From Acidobacteriota bacterium (GTDB lineage: Bacteria > Acidobacteriota > Aminicenantia > Aminicenantales > Saccharicenantaceae), in the NCBI GenBank assembly GCA_033549365.1, contig JAWSUF010000010.1:1-64000 (forward strand): a stretch of 64,000 bases of DNA, read 5' to 3'. Positions 7,913 to 17,006 of this stretch are shown here, piece after piece. Position numbers and translations under genes: made by a program. The stretch's first letter is position 1. The number at the start of each line of letters is the position of its first letter. The notes under the pieces were generated by a model, which saw only the letters and a program-made list of their open reading frames with translations, did not search any database and was not told the origin of the DNA.

Positions 7913-9319
7913 TTATTTCCCGGTCGCAACGTCATCGGCGGGCTCCGCCCGAGCCATGGTGATGCCTGTATATCCGTAGAACACCGAAATGAGCGGCACG
8001 GCCAAATTGAAAAAGGCAAACGGCAGATAGAGAAGCGGATTGACGCCTAGGGTGGCATGCATGAAGGCGCCGCAACTGTTCCAGGGAATGAGCGGCGAGG
8101 TCATGGTGCCCGAGTTTTCAAGGGCGCGGGACAGATTCTTTGGATGAAGACCTCGATCCTCGTAGGCCTTTTTATACATCCGCCCGGGAATGACGATGGC
8201 CAGGTACTGGTCGGAGGCGACGGCGTTCATGCCGATGCAGCTCAGGACGGTCGTCGTCACAAGCGACCCCGTGGACCGGACCCTCTTGAGGAGCGCCGCG
8301 GCCAGAACTTCCAGCATGCCCGTTCGTTCCATAATGCCGCCGAACGACAGGGCACAGATGATCAGGGCTACGGTCGACATCATGCTTTCAAGACCGCCCC
8401 GGGTGAGAAGCTCGTCCACCATGGCGACCCCCGTCGCGGATTCGAAACCGGATTGAGCGGCACGGACGACCTCGGCCAAAGAGGCGGTTTGGGCGACAAC
8501 GGCGAAAATCCCGCCGATGATCGTTCCTCCCAGCAGTGCGGGCAGCGGCGGAATTCTCAAGACAACCATCACAATGACAAGAAGAGGCGGAAGCAGCAGG
8601 ATGGGATGGATGAAGAAATTCGCATCGATCGTGTTGAGGAGGAAATCGATATCCCCCGTCTCCATCCGGCCTCCGGCAAATCGAGTGCCCAGCACGGCGA
8701 AGATGATCAACGCGATTGCATACCCCGGAACGACCACGGCCAGCATGTGTCGGATATGGGTGAAGAGGTCCGTTCCGGCCACGGCCGGAGCCAGATTCGT
8801 GGTGTCGGAAAGCGGCGACATCTTGTCTCCGAAATAGGCGCCGGAGATGATGGCGCCGGCCGTCATGGGGATCGGGACACCCAGGCCCTGTCCCACTCCG
8901 ATCAGGGCCACTCCGACCGTCCCCGCCGTCGACCAGGACGAACCCGTGCCGATGGAGACGATGGAACAGATGAGAAGAGTAGCGACAAGAAAAATGCCGG
9001 GGGAAAGAACCTTCAATCCGTAAAAAATCATGGCCGGAACGATCCCGCCCTGGATCCAGGCGCCGATCATGGTTCCGACGATCATCAGGATGAGAACGGC
9101 CGAGAGCGCAAGCGTAATGCCGTGGACCATCCCCTTCTCGATGTCCTTCCACTTCCGGCCGTGGAGGATGCCGACGACGGCGGCGACGGCCGCCGACAAG
9201 ATGAGCGGGATATGGGCCGATTCCTTGAAGACGACGATGGTGACCGCCAGGGAGGCGATGAGAAACAGGACCGGAATAAGCGCCGCGGCAATGGTGATCT
9301 CAGGCAGGGTCTTTTTCAA
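7913..9319 (-). CDS. nhaC: NhaC-type Na+/H+ antiporter (copy 1)
   Basis: A 468-residue, roughly 12-helix membrane protein of the NhaC antiporter family, which exchanges protons for sodium. Family signatures are GTGSSWSTAGTVGVALIG, ISGAYFGDKMSPLSDTTNLA and the late IPWNSCGAFM. TTG 9319 is taken as start because GGAGG lies six bases before it; an in-frame TTG at 9325 would abut the ribosome site. A second, closely similar copy is encoded at 21952-23400, and both have a conserved region ending in GYTGITMA or GYAGISMA. It sits upstream of the sodium symporter at 6011-7810. Exact ion or organic partner cannot be told; some NhaC relatives exchange malate and lactate. Confidence 0.88.
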   Translation of the reverse strand: MKKTLPEITIAAALIPVLFLIASLAVTIVVFKESAHIPLILSAAVAAVVGILHGRKWKDIEKGMVHGITLALSAVLILMIVGTMIGAWIQGGIVPAMIFYGLKVLSPGIFLVATLLICSIVSIGTGSSWSTAGTVGVALIGVGQGLGVPIPMTAGAIISGAYFGDKMSPLSDTTNLAPAVAGTDLFTHIRHMLAVVVPGYAIALIIFAVLGTRFAGGRMETGDIDFLLNTIDANFFIHPILLLPPLLVIVMVVLRIPPLPALLGGTIIGGIFAVVAQTASLAEVVRAAQSGFESATGVAMVDELLTRGGLESMMSTVALIICALSFGGIMERTGMLEVLAAALLKRVRSTGSLVTTTVLSCIGMNAVASDQYLAIVIPGRMYKKAYEDRGLHPKNLSRALENSGTMTSPLIPWNSCGAFMHATLGVNPLLYLPFAFFNLAVPLISVFYGYTGITMARAEPADDVATGK

Positions 9320-9342
9320 TGGCAACCTCCGCAGAAAGTTCG

Positions 9343-9371
9343 ATTGTATGACATCGGTCCCGGGAATTCAA
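9343..9371 (-). promoter_or_regulatory. sigma70 promoter for nhaC copy 1
   Basis: Minus-strand TTGAAT (9366-9371), 17-base spacer and TACAAT (9343-9348), with GGAGG and the TTG start shortly downstream. Confidence 0.6.
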
Positions 9372-9404
9372 CGCAAAAGACTTCAGGAATGACCACGGAT
9401 CGCC

Positions 9405-9410
9405 TATAAT
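9405..9410 (+). promoter_or_regulatory. -10 box for the outer-membrane protein gene
   Basis: A perfect TATAAT lies about 60 bases before ATG 9470. The -35 region (TTCAGG at 9382-9387) is a poor match, so an activator or extended contact may be needed. Confidence 0.4.
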
Positions 9411-9469
9411 ACGCGTTGAAAAGGCTTAAGAAGAGCCGCCCGGATTTACCGGCGGCGAGGAGGTCCGAA

Positions 9470-10195
9470 ATGAAAAAAACCGTTTGGGTTCTATCGGTCA
9501 TCGGAGCCGGTCTGGCCGCAGGCGCTCTCTTCGCCGAAGGCTCATCCGGCGCCTCAAGCCGGAGTCTGGGTTATTTCGGGACGGGATGGCATCATGTTCA
9601 AATCGAAGAATTTCAGACCCGTCTGGATAGAAGCCCCGTCGATTATCCCCGTCACGGTACGGATTTCTGGGCCGTCGGCGGAGGGGGACTCTTTTTCAGC
9701 CGGCGCCTGGTTCTCGGCGGTGAGGGTTACGGTCTCATCGGTCCACGCCGGTCGGGCGGCGGATACGATTCCCTCCTCGATGGAGGCTACGGCATGTTTC
9801 AAATCGGATACGATCTTCTGGACTCGCCGGACTGGACCCTCTATCCTCTTCTGGGAATCGGAGGCGGAGTTTTCCGCTGGAAAATCCAGCGCACGGATTT
9901 TCCGGGCGATTTCGACCGGCTGATCGGATTCCCCGAAGTGGGGACGACCCTGGAAAACGCTTTTTTCATGCTGCAGGCCTCCCTGGGCGTCGATCGCTGG
10001 GTCCGGATCGGCGGGAGGCGGGACGACCGGTCGGGCTTTTTTCTTGTTTTCGGAATCCGCGGGGGTTACTCTCACACACCTGCCGCAAACCGTTGGGAGA
10101 TTCGGATCCACAATGACTCCTACTATCTCTCCAACGGACCCGACCTCGGGCTCGGCGGTCCCTTCCTCAGAATGACGATTGGAATCGGAGGTTGA
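9470..10195 (+). CDS. predicted secreted outer-membrane beta-barrel protein
   Basis: A 241-residue protein with a clear signal peptide (MKKTVWVLSVIGAGLAAG, cleavage after LFA). The mature part is rich in Gly and aromatic residues in alternating patterns (for example GGYGMFQIGYDLL, LLGIGGGVFRW and the final LRMTIGIGG), typical of an eight- to ten-stranded outer-membrane barrel. I do not recognise a named family. The start is well supported by GAGGAGG seven bases upstream. It is followed after five bases by the gamma carbonic anhydrase gene on the same strand, so the two are probably one transcript. Function unknown. Confidence 0.7.
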   Translation: MKKTVWVLSVIGAGLAAGALFAEGSSGASSRSLGYFGTGWHHVQIEEFQTRLDRSPVDYPRHGTDFWAVGGGGLFFSRRLVLGGEGYGLIGPRRSGGGYDSLLDGGYGMFQIGYDLLDSPDWTLYPLLGIGGGVFRWKIQRTDFPGDFDRLIGFPEVGTTLENAFFMLQASLGVDRWVRIGGRRDDRSGFFLVFGIRGGYSHTPAANRWEIRIHNDSYYLSNGPDLGLGGPFLRMTIGIGG

Positions 10196-10200
10196 ATCCC

Positions 10201-10740
10201 ATGCACGATTTCAGACAAAGACGGCCGGACATTCATCCCACCGCCTTCGTGGCCGAAGGCGCCCGCCTGATCGGCCGTGTCATTCTCGGAGAAGAAGCCG
10301 GCGTCTGGTACAACGCCGTGATCCGGGCCGATCTGGCCGATATCGTCATCGGTCCGGGTTCGAACATCCAGGACAATTGCTCCGTTCATGTGGAAGACGA
10401 CGGGCCGACGATTCTCGGGCGCGACGTGACGGTCGGCCACAGCGCCGTTCTCCATGCCTGCCGGATCGGCGACAATTGCATCATCGGCATGGGCGCGATT
10501 GTCCTCGACGGCGCGTCCATCGCCCCGAATTCCATCGTCGGTGCGGGAAGCCTGGTCCCGCCCGGAAAGACCTTCCCCGAAGGTTCGCTCATCCTCGGCT
10601 CGCCGGCCCGTGTGGCCCGCAAACTGACCGAGACCGAAATCGCACGCATCGCCGAAGGCGCCCGAAGGTATCGGGTCTTCGCCCAAGCCTACAAGCGCGG
10701 CGGTGTCGTCTCATTCCGGAGGCCGGATATTGAAACATGA
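10201..10740 (+). CDS. gamma-class carbonic anhydrase-like protein
   Basis: A 179-residue left-handed beta-helix protein built of hexapeptide repeats, of the YrdA/PaaY/Cam gamma carbonic anhydrase family. The three zinc-ligand histidines of the family are all present (His63 in SVHVED, His80 and His85 in VGHSAVLHACRIG). The acidic proton-shuttle loop of archaeal Cam is absent, as in most short bacterial members, so hydration of CO2 is possible but not assured. A GGAGG nine bases before ATG 10201 supports the start. The gene is preceded by the beta-barrel gene and its last 11 bases overlap the start of the large membrane protein, suggesting one operon. Confidence 0.85.
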   Translation: MHDFRQRRPDIHPTAFVAEGARLIGRVILGEEAGVWYNAVIRADLADIVIGPGSNIQDNCSVHVEDDGPTILGRDVTVGHSAVLHACRIGDNCIIGMGAIVLDGASIAPNSIVGAGSLVPPGKTFPEGSLILGSPARVARKLTETEIARIAEGARRYRVFAQAYKRGGVVSFRRPDIET

Positions 10741-13132
10741 GGCCGTGGTCAAAGCGGCGGTCATCCTGCTTTTCGCCGCCCTGACCTTCGTCCACTTGCT
10801 GCCCCTCAGCCTCCATCCCGCAAGGGCTCTGAACGATCCCCTGGACTGTCTTTTAAATACCTGGATTTTGTCTCATACGGGAAACCAGGCCGTTTCCGAT
10901 CCGTTCCGGCTTTTCCAAGGCAATGTCTTTCATCCCCACCCGGACACCGTCAGTTACTCGGAACATCTTTTTCCCCTGGCCGTCATGGCTTTGCCCGCGG
11001 CCTGGATTTCAGGCAATCCCGTTTTGGCTTATAACTTCATTTTTTTCCTGGCCTTCGTTCTGAACGGCTTCGCCGCCTTTCTTCTTGTGAGACATCTCAC
11101 CCGATCCGCGACTTCGGGCATCGCCGGCGGAATCATCTATACTTTCTGTTCCTATCAGATGCAGCATGTGGCCCACCTCCAGTTGATCAACGCTTGGTTC
11201 ATTCCCCTGGCCTTTCTTTATCTGCACAAATATTTCGAGCGCCCGGTTATGAAAAACGCCGTGCTTTTTTCGCTTTTCGTCACCTTGCAGGGGTTGGCCT
11301 GCATCTATTACGGGTTGTTCCTGCTTTCCCTCCTGGCCGTCATTTTCCCTCTCTATGTCTTTCTGCGTCCCCCTCGGGACAAAGTTCCGTTTTTTATTCA
11401 GCTCCTGCCTCCGGCCGCGGTTTCAGGTCTGGTTCTGTTTCTGTTTTCGATTCCCTACCTCCGCTTGTTCCGGACATTTCGTTTCCAGCGTGAACTTGAG
11501 ATCGGTGCCGACCTCGCCAATTTTTTCGCCGCCTGGCCGGCGAATGTCATGTGGGGCGCCGCCACTCATAGCCTGGGCGCCGGCGAACGATATCTGTTTC
11601 CCGGACTTCTGGCCCTGGCTCTGGCCGCAGTCGGCCTGGCCGTCAAGCACCGGGTTTTGTCCTTCACGCCGATCGGTTTGCGCATCGCCCTTCTGGTTGT
11701 GGCGGCCGGCGGGGCGGCCGTAGCCGCGGCGATTCTATTGACGGGGGGCGGCAGCCTCTCGGCCGGTTTCGCCGAAATCTCGGCAAACAACGAAGCCAAG
11801 CCGGCCTTCATCGCCCTTTGCGGTGCCGGAATTCTGCTGGCCGTTTCACTGGTTTTTTACCGGCTCCGAAATTCCGAAAAGAATGAGAGCGGGGATGCCG
11901 TTTATCTTTATCTCGGATTGGCGTATGCGGCCCTTTTCCTTTCATTCGGCCGGGAATTTCTGTTCAACGGCCTGTCCCCTTTCGACACGCCGGACCAGGG
12001 CCGGCTCGTCTCACCGTTCGCCTGGTTGTACGATTTCGTCCCCGGTTTCAAGGGGATCCGTGAGCCCGCACGGTACACCGTTTTCATCATGCTGGGGCTG
12101 TCCGTTTTGGCCGGTTTCGGGCTGAAAGCCCTGGTGTCGAAGTTCCGGACAACGCGATCCCGCGCGGTCTTGACCGGATGTCTTCTTGTTTTTCTAAACG
12201 CCGAATATCTCGCCGTTCCCGTGAGGACAACCTTCATCCCCGTCGGACGGGACATTCCGCCGACATATGAATGGCTCCGAAACCAACCGGGAGATTTTGC
12301 GGTGGCCGAAATTCCTTTTTATTCCGCCGTAAGCGCCGAAGCCATTCCCATGTACTTTTCCCTTTTTCACGGCAAGGCCATCGTCAACGGCTACAGCGGC
12401 TTCATCCCTCCGGCGGCCTGGTATATCCGCAGCGTGTTTCTCGGTTTTCCGTCGTGGCCCAGTTTTGATATCCTGAATGCCCTCGAAGTCCGGTATATCA
12501 TTTTCCGGCCCGGATCATGGGGCGAGAGCCGGGTGAAAAACACCTTTCGCCGTCTGGATGAACAATTTTCCGCGTACGCAAGACCCGTCCGCGTTTTCCG
12601 CTATCCGACCGGCAGAGCCGGACGGGAATTTCAGGGCTTGGGCGAAGACCATGTCTTCGAGATCATCCGCCCGGAACGCCCGCCCTCGGTTGAGCCCGAG
12701 GACCGGCCGCTCGACGCCGGAGAATGGACGGCCCGATCGAACATCGGGGCGGAAAGTCTGGATGCCCTGGCCGACGGCGACCCGGCAACCGTCTGGAGCA
12801 CCATCCGTCCCCGGCGAAGCGGCTATTATCTCCAATTCGAACTGGACCGGGCCCGGCACGTGACACGCGTCCTGCTGCGCCTGCAAAACTATCACACGTT
12901 CGCCGTCGATATGCTGGTCGAAACTTCCCTGGACGGAAAGGACTGGTGGCCCCACGAATTCGCCTATTCGGCCGGAGATTTTGCCCTGAATCTGGTCCAT
13001 GCCCCCCTTGATCCAGTCCAAAGCCTGAAACTGGACGGACGGGGCGCCCGGTTCATCCGCATCACGCAGAGGGGCGGACATTCTTCCCATCCCTGGTCGG
13101 TTGCGGAAGTCGAAATCCGGGTGGCCGACTAA
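10730..13132 (+). CDS. multi-pass GT-C-like membrane protein with C-terminal discoidin domain
   Basis: An 800-residue protein. Residues 1-470 contain about 11-13 membrane helices, with an early extracytoplasmic loop holding acidic LNDPLDCLLNTW, the layout of GT-C glycosyltransferases that use lipid-linked sugars. Residues ~480-650 are a soluble domain, and ~665-800 form an F5/8-type C (discoidin) beta-sandwich: DALADGDPATVWST near its start and FIRITQRGG near its end. Discoidin domains usually bind glycans or lipids, so the protein may modify or recognise surface polysaccharide. TTG 10730 is chosen because GGAGG is seven bases upstream; GTG 10703 is the alternative. Its stop overlaps that of the convergent glucan phosphorylase by four bases. 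Catalytic role is inferred from topology only. Confidence 0.65.
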   Translation: MKHEAVVKAAVILLFAALTFVHLLPLSLHPARALNDPLDCLLNTWILSHTGNQAVSDPFRLFQGNVFHPHPDTVSYSEHLFPLAVMALPAAWISGNPVLAYNFIFFLAFVLNGFAAFLLVRHLTRSATSGIAGGIIYTFCSYQMQHVAHLQLINAWFIPLAFLYLHKYFERPVMKNAVLFSLFVTLQGLACIYYGLFLLSLLAVIFPLYVFLRPPRDKVPFFIQLLPPAAVSGLVLFLFSIPYLRLFRTFRFQRELEIGADLANFFAAWPANVMWGAATHSLGAGERYLFPGLLALALAAVGLAVKHRVLSFTPIGLRIALLVVAAGGAAVAAAILLTGGGSLSAGFAEISANNEAKPAFIALCGAGILLAVSLVFYRLRNSEKNESGDAVYLYLGLAYAALFLSFGREFLFNGLSPFDTPDQGRLVSPFAWLYDFVPGFKGIREPARYTVFIMLGLSVLAGFGLKALVSKFRTTRSRAVLTGCLLVFLNAEYLAVPVRTTFIPVGRDIPPTYEWLRNQPGDFAVAEIPFYSAVSAEAIPMYFSLFHGKAIVNGYSGFIPPAAWYIRSVFLGFPSWPSFDILNALEVRYIIFRPGSWGESRVKNTFRRLDEQFSAYARPVRVFRYPTGRAGREFQGLGEDHVFEIIRPERPPSVEPEDRPLDAGEWTARSNIGAESLDALADGDPATVWSTIRPRRSGYYLQFELDRARHVTRVLLRLQNYHTFAVDMLVETSLDGKDWWPHEFAYSAGDFALNLVHAPLDPVQSLKLDGRGARFIRITQRGGHSSHPWSVAEVEIRVAD

Positions 13133-15303
13133 GTTTTCGGCTTGCCGGAGCGGGAAGAACCGGATTTCGGCAAGGACGGGAAATAGTATTTCCGGGCGTA
13201 TTCCTGGACCATGCGCCGGGCGGAAAAACGCGCCCCGGCCGTGCGGATGGCGTCTTTCATCATCGACACCCACCCCCGGGGCATACCGGAGAGGTCGCGT
13301 TGATAAAAAAGCGGGACGACTTCCTCGCTCAAAACGCGATAGAGCTCCGCGGCTTCGGCGGCATCCTGTTCCTCATGGTTCGGCCATTCCCGGCCGGTGT
13401 CGATCGACCAGCCGTTCCGGCCGTTGTATCCTTCCGCCCACCAACCGTCGAGGATGCTCAGGTTGAGCACACCGTTGAGGGCCGCTTTCATACCGCTCGT
13501 TCCGCTGGCTTCCTGAGGCCGGCGCGGGGTGTTCAGCCAGACGTCAACGCCCTGGACCATATATCGGGCCAATTGCATGTCGTAGTCTTCGACGAAGGCG
13601 ATCCGGCCGCCCAGGCGGGGACTCATGGCAATTCCGTATATTTCCTGAAGAAGCCTCTTGCCCGGGTCGTCGGCCGGATGAGCTTTGCCGGCGAAAACAA
13701 GCTGCAGCGGACGGTCGCGGTCGTGGACGAGCTGGAGCAGACGATCGAAATCCCTGAAAATGAGCGTCGAACGCTTGTACGTCGCGAAACGGCGGGCGAA
13801 GCCGACAACCAGCGCTTCGGGGTTGAGGAAAATGCCCGAGGCCAGAATCTGTTCCGGCGACGCCGTTCTTTCGATGCGCTGCCGGCGGGCGCGTTCTCGA
13901 ATTGTGGAGAGCATCTTCCGCTTCATATCCTGGTGGGCGTTCCAGAGCGCCTCATCGGGAATGTCCTCAATGTGCTCCCAGAAAGTTCCGTTGTTCTGCT
14001 TGTCCAGCCAATCGGGGTCGATGTGCTTGCGGAAAAGGGCGTGCATGGATTCTCCGACCCAGGAAGGAACATGGACGCCGTTGGTCACATGACCGATGGG
14101 AACGTCCTTTTCCTCTTTTTTCGGCCAGAGGACATGCCACATCCTCCGGGAGACTTCGCCGTGAAGACGGCTGACGGCATTGGCCCGCCCTGAAAGCCTC
14201 AAGGCCAGTCCCGTCATGTTGAATCCCGAAACATGCTCGCCGTTGGTCCGGCCCAGGTCCATAAAGGCGTCATGCGACAGGCCGAGGTCCTCGCGGAAAC
14301 GATGGAAATACTTTTCGACGAGATGATAGGGGAAAACATCGTGTCCGGCGGGGACGGGAGTGTGGGTCGTGAAGACGGTCGACTCGGCGACGAGTTTTTT
14401 GGCGGCCGCGAGACTTTTTCCTGCGGCGATATATTCGCGGAGGCGATCGAGGAGCATGAAGGCCGAATGTCCCTCATTGATGTGCCAGACGGAGGGTTCG
14501 AGGCCCAAGGCCCGGAGAATGCGCACACCGCCGATGCCGAGAAGAATCTCCTGCTGAATGCGCATCTCCTGGTCGCCGCCGTAGAGACGGGCCGTCAGTT
14601 CACGATCCCAGGGGGCATTGCCGTCATGGTCGGTGTCCATGAGGTAAAGCGGCACTCGGCCGACATCGACTTTCCAGACCTGGAGATGGACAACGCGATC
14701 TCCGACATCGAGGTTGATGGTTCGGCATTCACCATTTTCACAGAGCTGAGGTCTCAGGGCGACTTTCTCAGGCGAAAGCTTTGGGTATACGGACTCCTGC
14801 CAGCCGCTGGGCTGAATGTGTTGGCGGAAATAGCCCTGCTCATAGAGAAATCCCACGGCGATCAGGGGAAGCCCGAGATCGCTGACTTCCTTCAGATGGT
14901 CTCCGGACAGAACGCCGAGACCTCCGGAATAGATCGGCAGAGACCGGTGAAGACCGAACTCCGCGGAAAAATAGGCGATGGGTCCCCCGGCATGATTTGG
15001 AAAATTGGCATGGAACCAGTGTTCCGATTCTTTCAAGTGCCGATCCATTTCCAGGAGAACGGCATCCATTCGACGGAGAAAAGCCGGATCCGCCGCCAGT
15101 TGCTTGAGCCTTTCATCAGAGACTTCGCGGAGGATGACAACGGGGTTGTGACGTGTGTTGAACCAGAGCATCCGATCAACGGCCTTGAACAGGTCCCGGG
15201 CGCTCCGGTTCCACGACCACCAGAAATTGTAGGCCACGTCTTCCAGCCTGGCCAGGCGGGGAGGAAGTCTATCCTTGATAAAAGTGTCCTGCTTCGACAG
15301 CAT
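13129..15303 (-). CDS. glgP: alpha-glucan (maltodextrin) phosphorylase
   Basis: A 724-residue PLP-dependent phosphorylase that releases glucose-1-phosphate from alpha-1,4 glucans. The N-terminal ~100 residues are the DUF3417 module (LARLEDVAYNFWWSWN) typical of the alpha-glucan family phosphorylase subtype rather than classical glycogen phosphorylase. Further landmarks are AYFSAEFGLH, WHINEGHSAF and the PLP lysine (about residue 606) in SGTSGMKAALNG. ATG 15303 has GGAG nine bases upstream and begins the conserved domain. The gene is divergent from the alcohol dehydrogenase and stands alone, with no other glycogen gene in the window. It implies storage or uptake of glucans. Confidence 0.9.
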   Translation of the reverse strand: MLSKQDTFIKDRLPPRLARLEDVAYNFWWSWNRSARDLFKAVDRMLWFNTRHNPVVILREVSDERLKQLAADPAFLRRMDAVLLEMDRHLKESEHWFHANFPNHAGGPIAYFSAEFGLHRSLPIYSGGLGVLSGDHLKEVSDLGLPLIAVGFLYEQGYFRQHIQPSGWQESVYPKLSPEKVALRPQLCENGECRTINLDVGDRVVHLQVWKVDVGRVPLYLMDTDHDGNAPWDRELTARLYGGDQEMRIQQEILLGIGGVRILRALGLEPSVWHINEGHSAFMLLDRLREYIAAGKSLAAAKKLVAESTVFTTHTPVPAGHDVFPYHLVEKYFHRFREDLGLSHDAFMDLGRTNGEHVSGFNMTGLALRLSGRANAVSRLHGEVSRRMWHVLWPKKEEKDVPIGHVTNGVHVPSWVGESMHALFRKHIDPDWLDKQNNGTFWEHIEDIPDEALWNAHQDMKRKMLSTIRERARRQRIERTASPEQILASGIFLNPEALVVGFARRFATYKRSTLIFRDFDRLLQLVHDRDRPLQLVFAGKAHPADDPGKRLLQEIYGIAMSPRLGGRIAFVEDYDMQLARYMVQGVDVWLNTPRRPQEASGTSGMKAALNGVLNLSILDGWWAEGYNGRNGWSIDTGREWPNHEEQDAAEAAELYRVLSEEVVPLFYQRDLSGMPRGWVSMMKDAIRTAGARFSARRMVQEYARKYYFPSLPKSGSSRSGKPKT

Positions 15304-15370
15304 GGTTTTTTCTCCGGATTGAGGTCTGCCCGACGGGGGGCGGGGGAAAACATTCCAGCAGCATTGTGGT

Positions 15371-15378
15371 ATTATACT
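15371..15378. promoter_or_regulatory. overlapping divergent -10 boxes
   Basis: TATAAT on the minus strand (15371-15376) overlaps TATACT on the plus strand (15373-15378), between the phosphorylase and alcohol dehydrogenase starts. Neither side has a good -35 box. Overlap would make the two promoters mutually exclusive. Confidence 0.33.
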
Positions 15379-15408
15379 TAAAATATCACCGAAACGAAAG
15401 CCGCGAAC

Positions 15409-16437
15409 ATGAAAGCCATGATATTGTCCGGCCTCGGCGACTTGAAAAGAAACCGCAATCCCCTGTCGTTCCGGGATGTTCCCGATCCGAGTCCGGCCGA
15501 GGGCGAAATCCTCATCCGCGTCTCCGCCTGCGGTGTCTGCCACACGGAAATCGATGAGATCGAGGGCCGGACGCCGCCGCCCGGATTTCCGGTGATCCCC
15601 GGCCACCAAGTTGTCGGATCTGTGGCGGGAAACGGTCCGAAAGCCTCTCGATTCAAAACCGGAGACAGGGTGGGTGTCGCCTGGATTTATTCGACCTGCG
15701 GAAACTGTCGTTTCTGCCGCGGCGGCCGAGAGAACCTTTGTCCGGATTTCAAGGCCACCGGCCGCGACGCCGACGGAGGCTATGCGGAAGCCATGGTCGT
15801 CCCCGAGGAATTCGCCTATCCGATTCCCGGTGTCTTTTCGGATTCCGAGGCGGCTCCGCTTCTCTGCGCCGGAGCTGTCGGTTTTCGGTCATTGAAACTC
15901 GCGGGTCTGGAAGACGGCGGGAATCTCGGCCTGAGCGGGTTCGGCGCTTCCGGACATCTGGTCATCCAGGTTGTTCGCCGAACCCATCCCCGATCCCGGA
16001 TTTTTGTCTTCGCCAGGAGTTCCGAGCAGAGAGAGCTTGCCCTGGCGCTGGGCGCCGCGTGGGCCGGAGACATCGAGGAGGATCCCGGCGAACGTCTGCA
16101 GGCCGTGATCGACACCACGCCGGCCTGGAAACCCATCGTCCGGTCTCTGCGGCATCTTGAAAGAGGCGGACGGCTTGTCATCAACGCCATCGGTAAAGAA
16201 GACGCGGACAAAGACGAACTTCTTGATCTCGACTATGCCTACGATCTCTGGATGGAAAAATCCATCGTCAGCACCGCCAACGTGACCCGGTCGGACGTTG
16301 CGGAGTTTCTGAAACTGGCCGCCGAAATTCCGATCCGGCCGGAAGTCGTCGAGTTCGGTCTCAAGGACGCCAATCACGCCCTGGTGGAAATCCGGGAAAG
16401 AAAAATCAGGGGCGCCAAAGTCCTCAGGGTTGGGTGA
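15409..16437 (+). CDS. zinc-dependent alcohol dehydrogenase
   Basis: A 342-residue medium-chain dehydrogenase. Catalytic zinc ligands are Cys44 (GVCHTE), His66 (IPGHQ) and probably Cys153. The structural zinc is held by Cys97, Cys100, Cys103 and Cys111. The cofactor Rossmann motif GLSGFGASGH (~175-184) is of the type that uses NAD(P). The spacing and the Cys153 ligand resemble the AdhA-like subgroup known from mycobacteria. The gene is monocistronic; the convergent metallopeptidase gene begins 38 bases past its stop. Substrate is likely a primary alcohol or aldehyde but is not shown by the sequence. The ribosome binding site before ATG 15409 is weak. Confidence 0.87.
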   Translation: MKAMILSGLGDLKRNRNPLSFRDVPDPSPAEGEILIRVSACGVCHTEIDEIEGRTPPPGFPVIPGHQVVGSVAGNGPKASRFKTGDRVGVAWIYSTCGNCRFCRGGRENLCPDFKATGRDADGGYAEAMVVPEEFAYPIPGVFSDSEAAPLLCAGAVGFRSLKLAGLEDGGNLGLSGFGASGHLVIQVVRRTHPRSRIFVFARSSEQRELALALGAAWAGDIEEDPGERLQAVIDTTPAWKPIVRSLRHLERGGRLVINAIGKEDADKDELLDLDYAYDLWMEKSIVSTANVTRSDVAEFLKLAAEIPIRPEVVEFGLKDANHALVEIRERKIRGAKVLRVG

Positions 16438-16475
16438 TCACGCCTTCCCCCTGAAAAGCCCTGCCGTTCCGGGAT

Positions 16476-16883
16476 TCAGGGCGCGTTCCGCATTTTCGCC
16501 TTCCGGTAGCGGTCGTGCATGGCGGTGACGGCTTTGGCCGTCACGCGGTCGTGGCGCCGGAACCCGCCGCCGAAATTCAAGGGAATGTGCATCAGTTCGT
16601 GAATGACCGTTTCCTCGCGCTCCTTTTCCCCCAGCTTGTCGAACCTCTCCGACAGGAATTCGAGAACGTAGAAGGCCTTGTTTCCCATCGCGATCTGGAG
16701 GACCTTGCTCATACCGTGGCACCGGGCGATCGTCCGCCGGGCCGACGATCCCCGGCTCCGGAGACAGACGACCCTGTCCCTGTCGATATGGCGGAGATCC
16801 AGAGTCCGGACGATATCCAGGAAAAGCGCCTGGATATCCGGGGCCGCTTCATAACGGATGGGACGCCGTTTCATTTTGGGCAT
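16476..16883 (-). CDS. small putative metallopeptidase (PhageMetallopep-like)
   Basis: A 135-residue basic protein with a zinc-protease motif, HELMHIP, followed by FGGGFRRHD, which supplies the third histidine in this family. Its length and pattern fit a small group of predicted metallopeptidases (COG4900 / 'phage metallopeptidase') common in archaea and phages. No signal peptide, so it acts in the cytoplasm. The start is uncertain: in-frame ATGs lie at 16898, 16883 and 16874, none with a clear ribosome site, and a TATATT box overlaps the first, which suggests initiation near 16883 on a nearly leaderless message. It is divergent from the patatin gene. Substrate unknown. Confidence 0.6.
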   Translation of the reverse strand: MPKMKRRPIRYEAAPDIQALFLDIVRTLDLRHIDRDRVVCLRSRGSSARRTIARCHGMSKVLQIAMGNKAFYVLEFLSERFDKLGEKEREETVIHELMHIPLNFGGGFRRHDRVTAKAVTAMHDRYRKAKMRNAP

Positions 16884-16946
16884 GGATAAAATATACATTC
16901 ACATGCCGTCGCTCGTCCAATTCAAGAAAGACCTCACGGGAAGTGA

Positions 16947-16952
16947 TATAAT
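16947..16952 (+). promoter_or_regulatory. -10 box before the patatin leader
   Basis: Perfect TATAAT 27 bases before ATG 16974. No good -35; TTCAAG at 16921-16926 is 20 bases away. Confidence 0.35.
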
Positions 16953-16973
16953 ATCCGATCAAGAAGGAGCCTC

Positions 16974-17006
16974 ATGATGAAAACGGTTCAACCCGGCTTC
17001 GAGTGA
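16974..17006 (+). CDS. possible leader peptide upstream of the patatin gene
   Basis: A ten-codon reading frame (MMKTVQPGFE, then TGA) starts behind an excellent AAGGAG site (16964-16969). Its last codons run into a 7-base-pair hairpin, 16994-17000 with 17005-17011 around a GAGT loop, so a ribosome finishing the peptide would melt it. It ends 48 bases before the patatin start. It could be a translational leader, or the surviving start of an otherwise lost gene. Confidence 0.35.
   Translation: MMKTVQPGFE

Noticed and set aside
8057-9409. 450-codon plus-strand frame opposite nhaC copy 1, with a similar one at 21886-23274 opposite copy 2
   Set aside because: The two resemble each other only because the antiporter genes do; His/Asp-rich product without a plausible fold.
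15304-15609. 102-residue N-terminal extension of the glucan phosphorylase
   Set aside because: Overlaps the divergent alcohol dehydrogenase and both promoters; DUF3417 homology and a ribosome site support ATG 15303.
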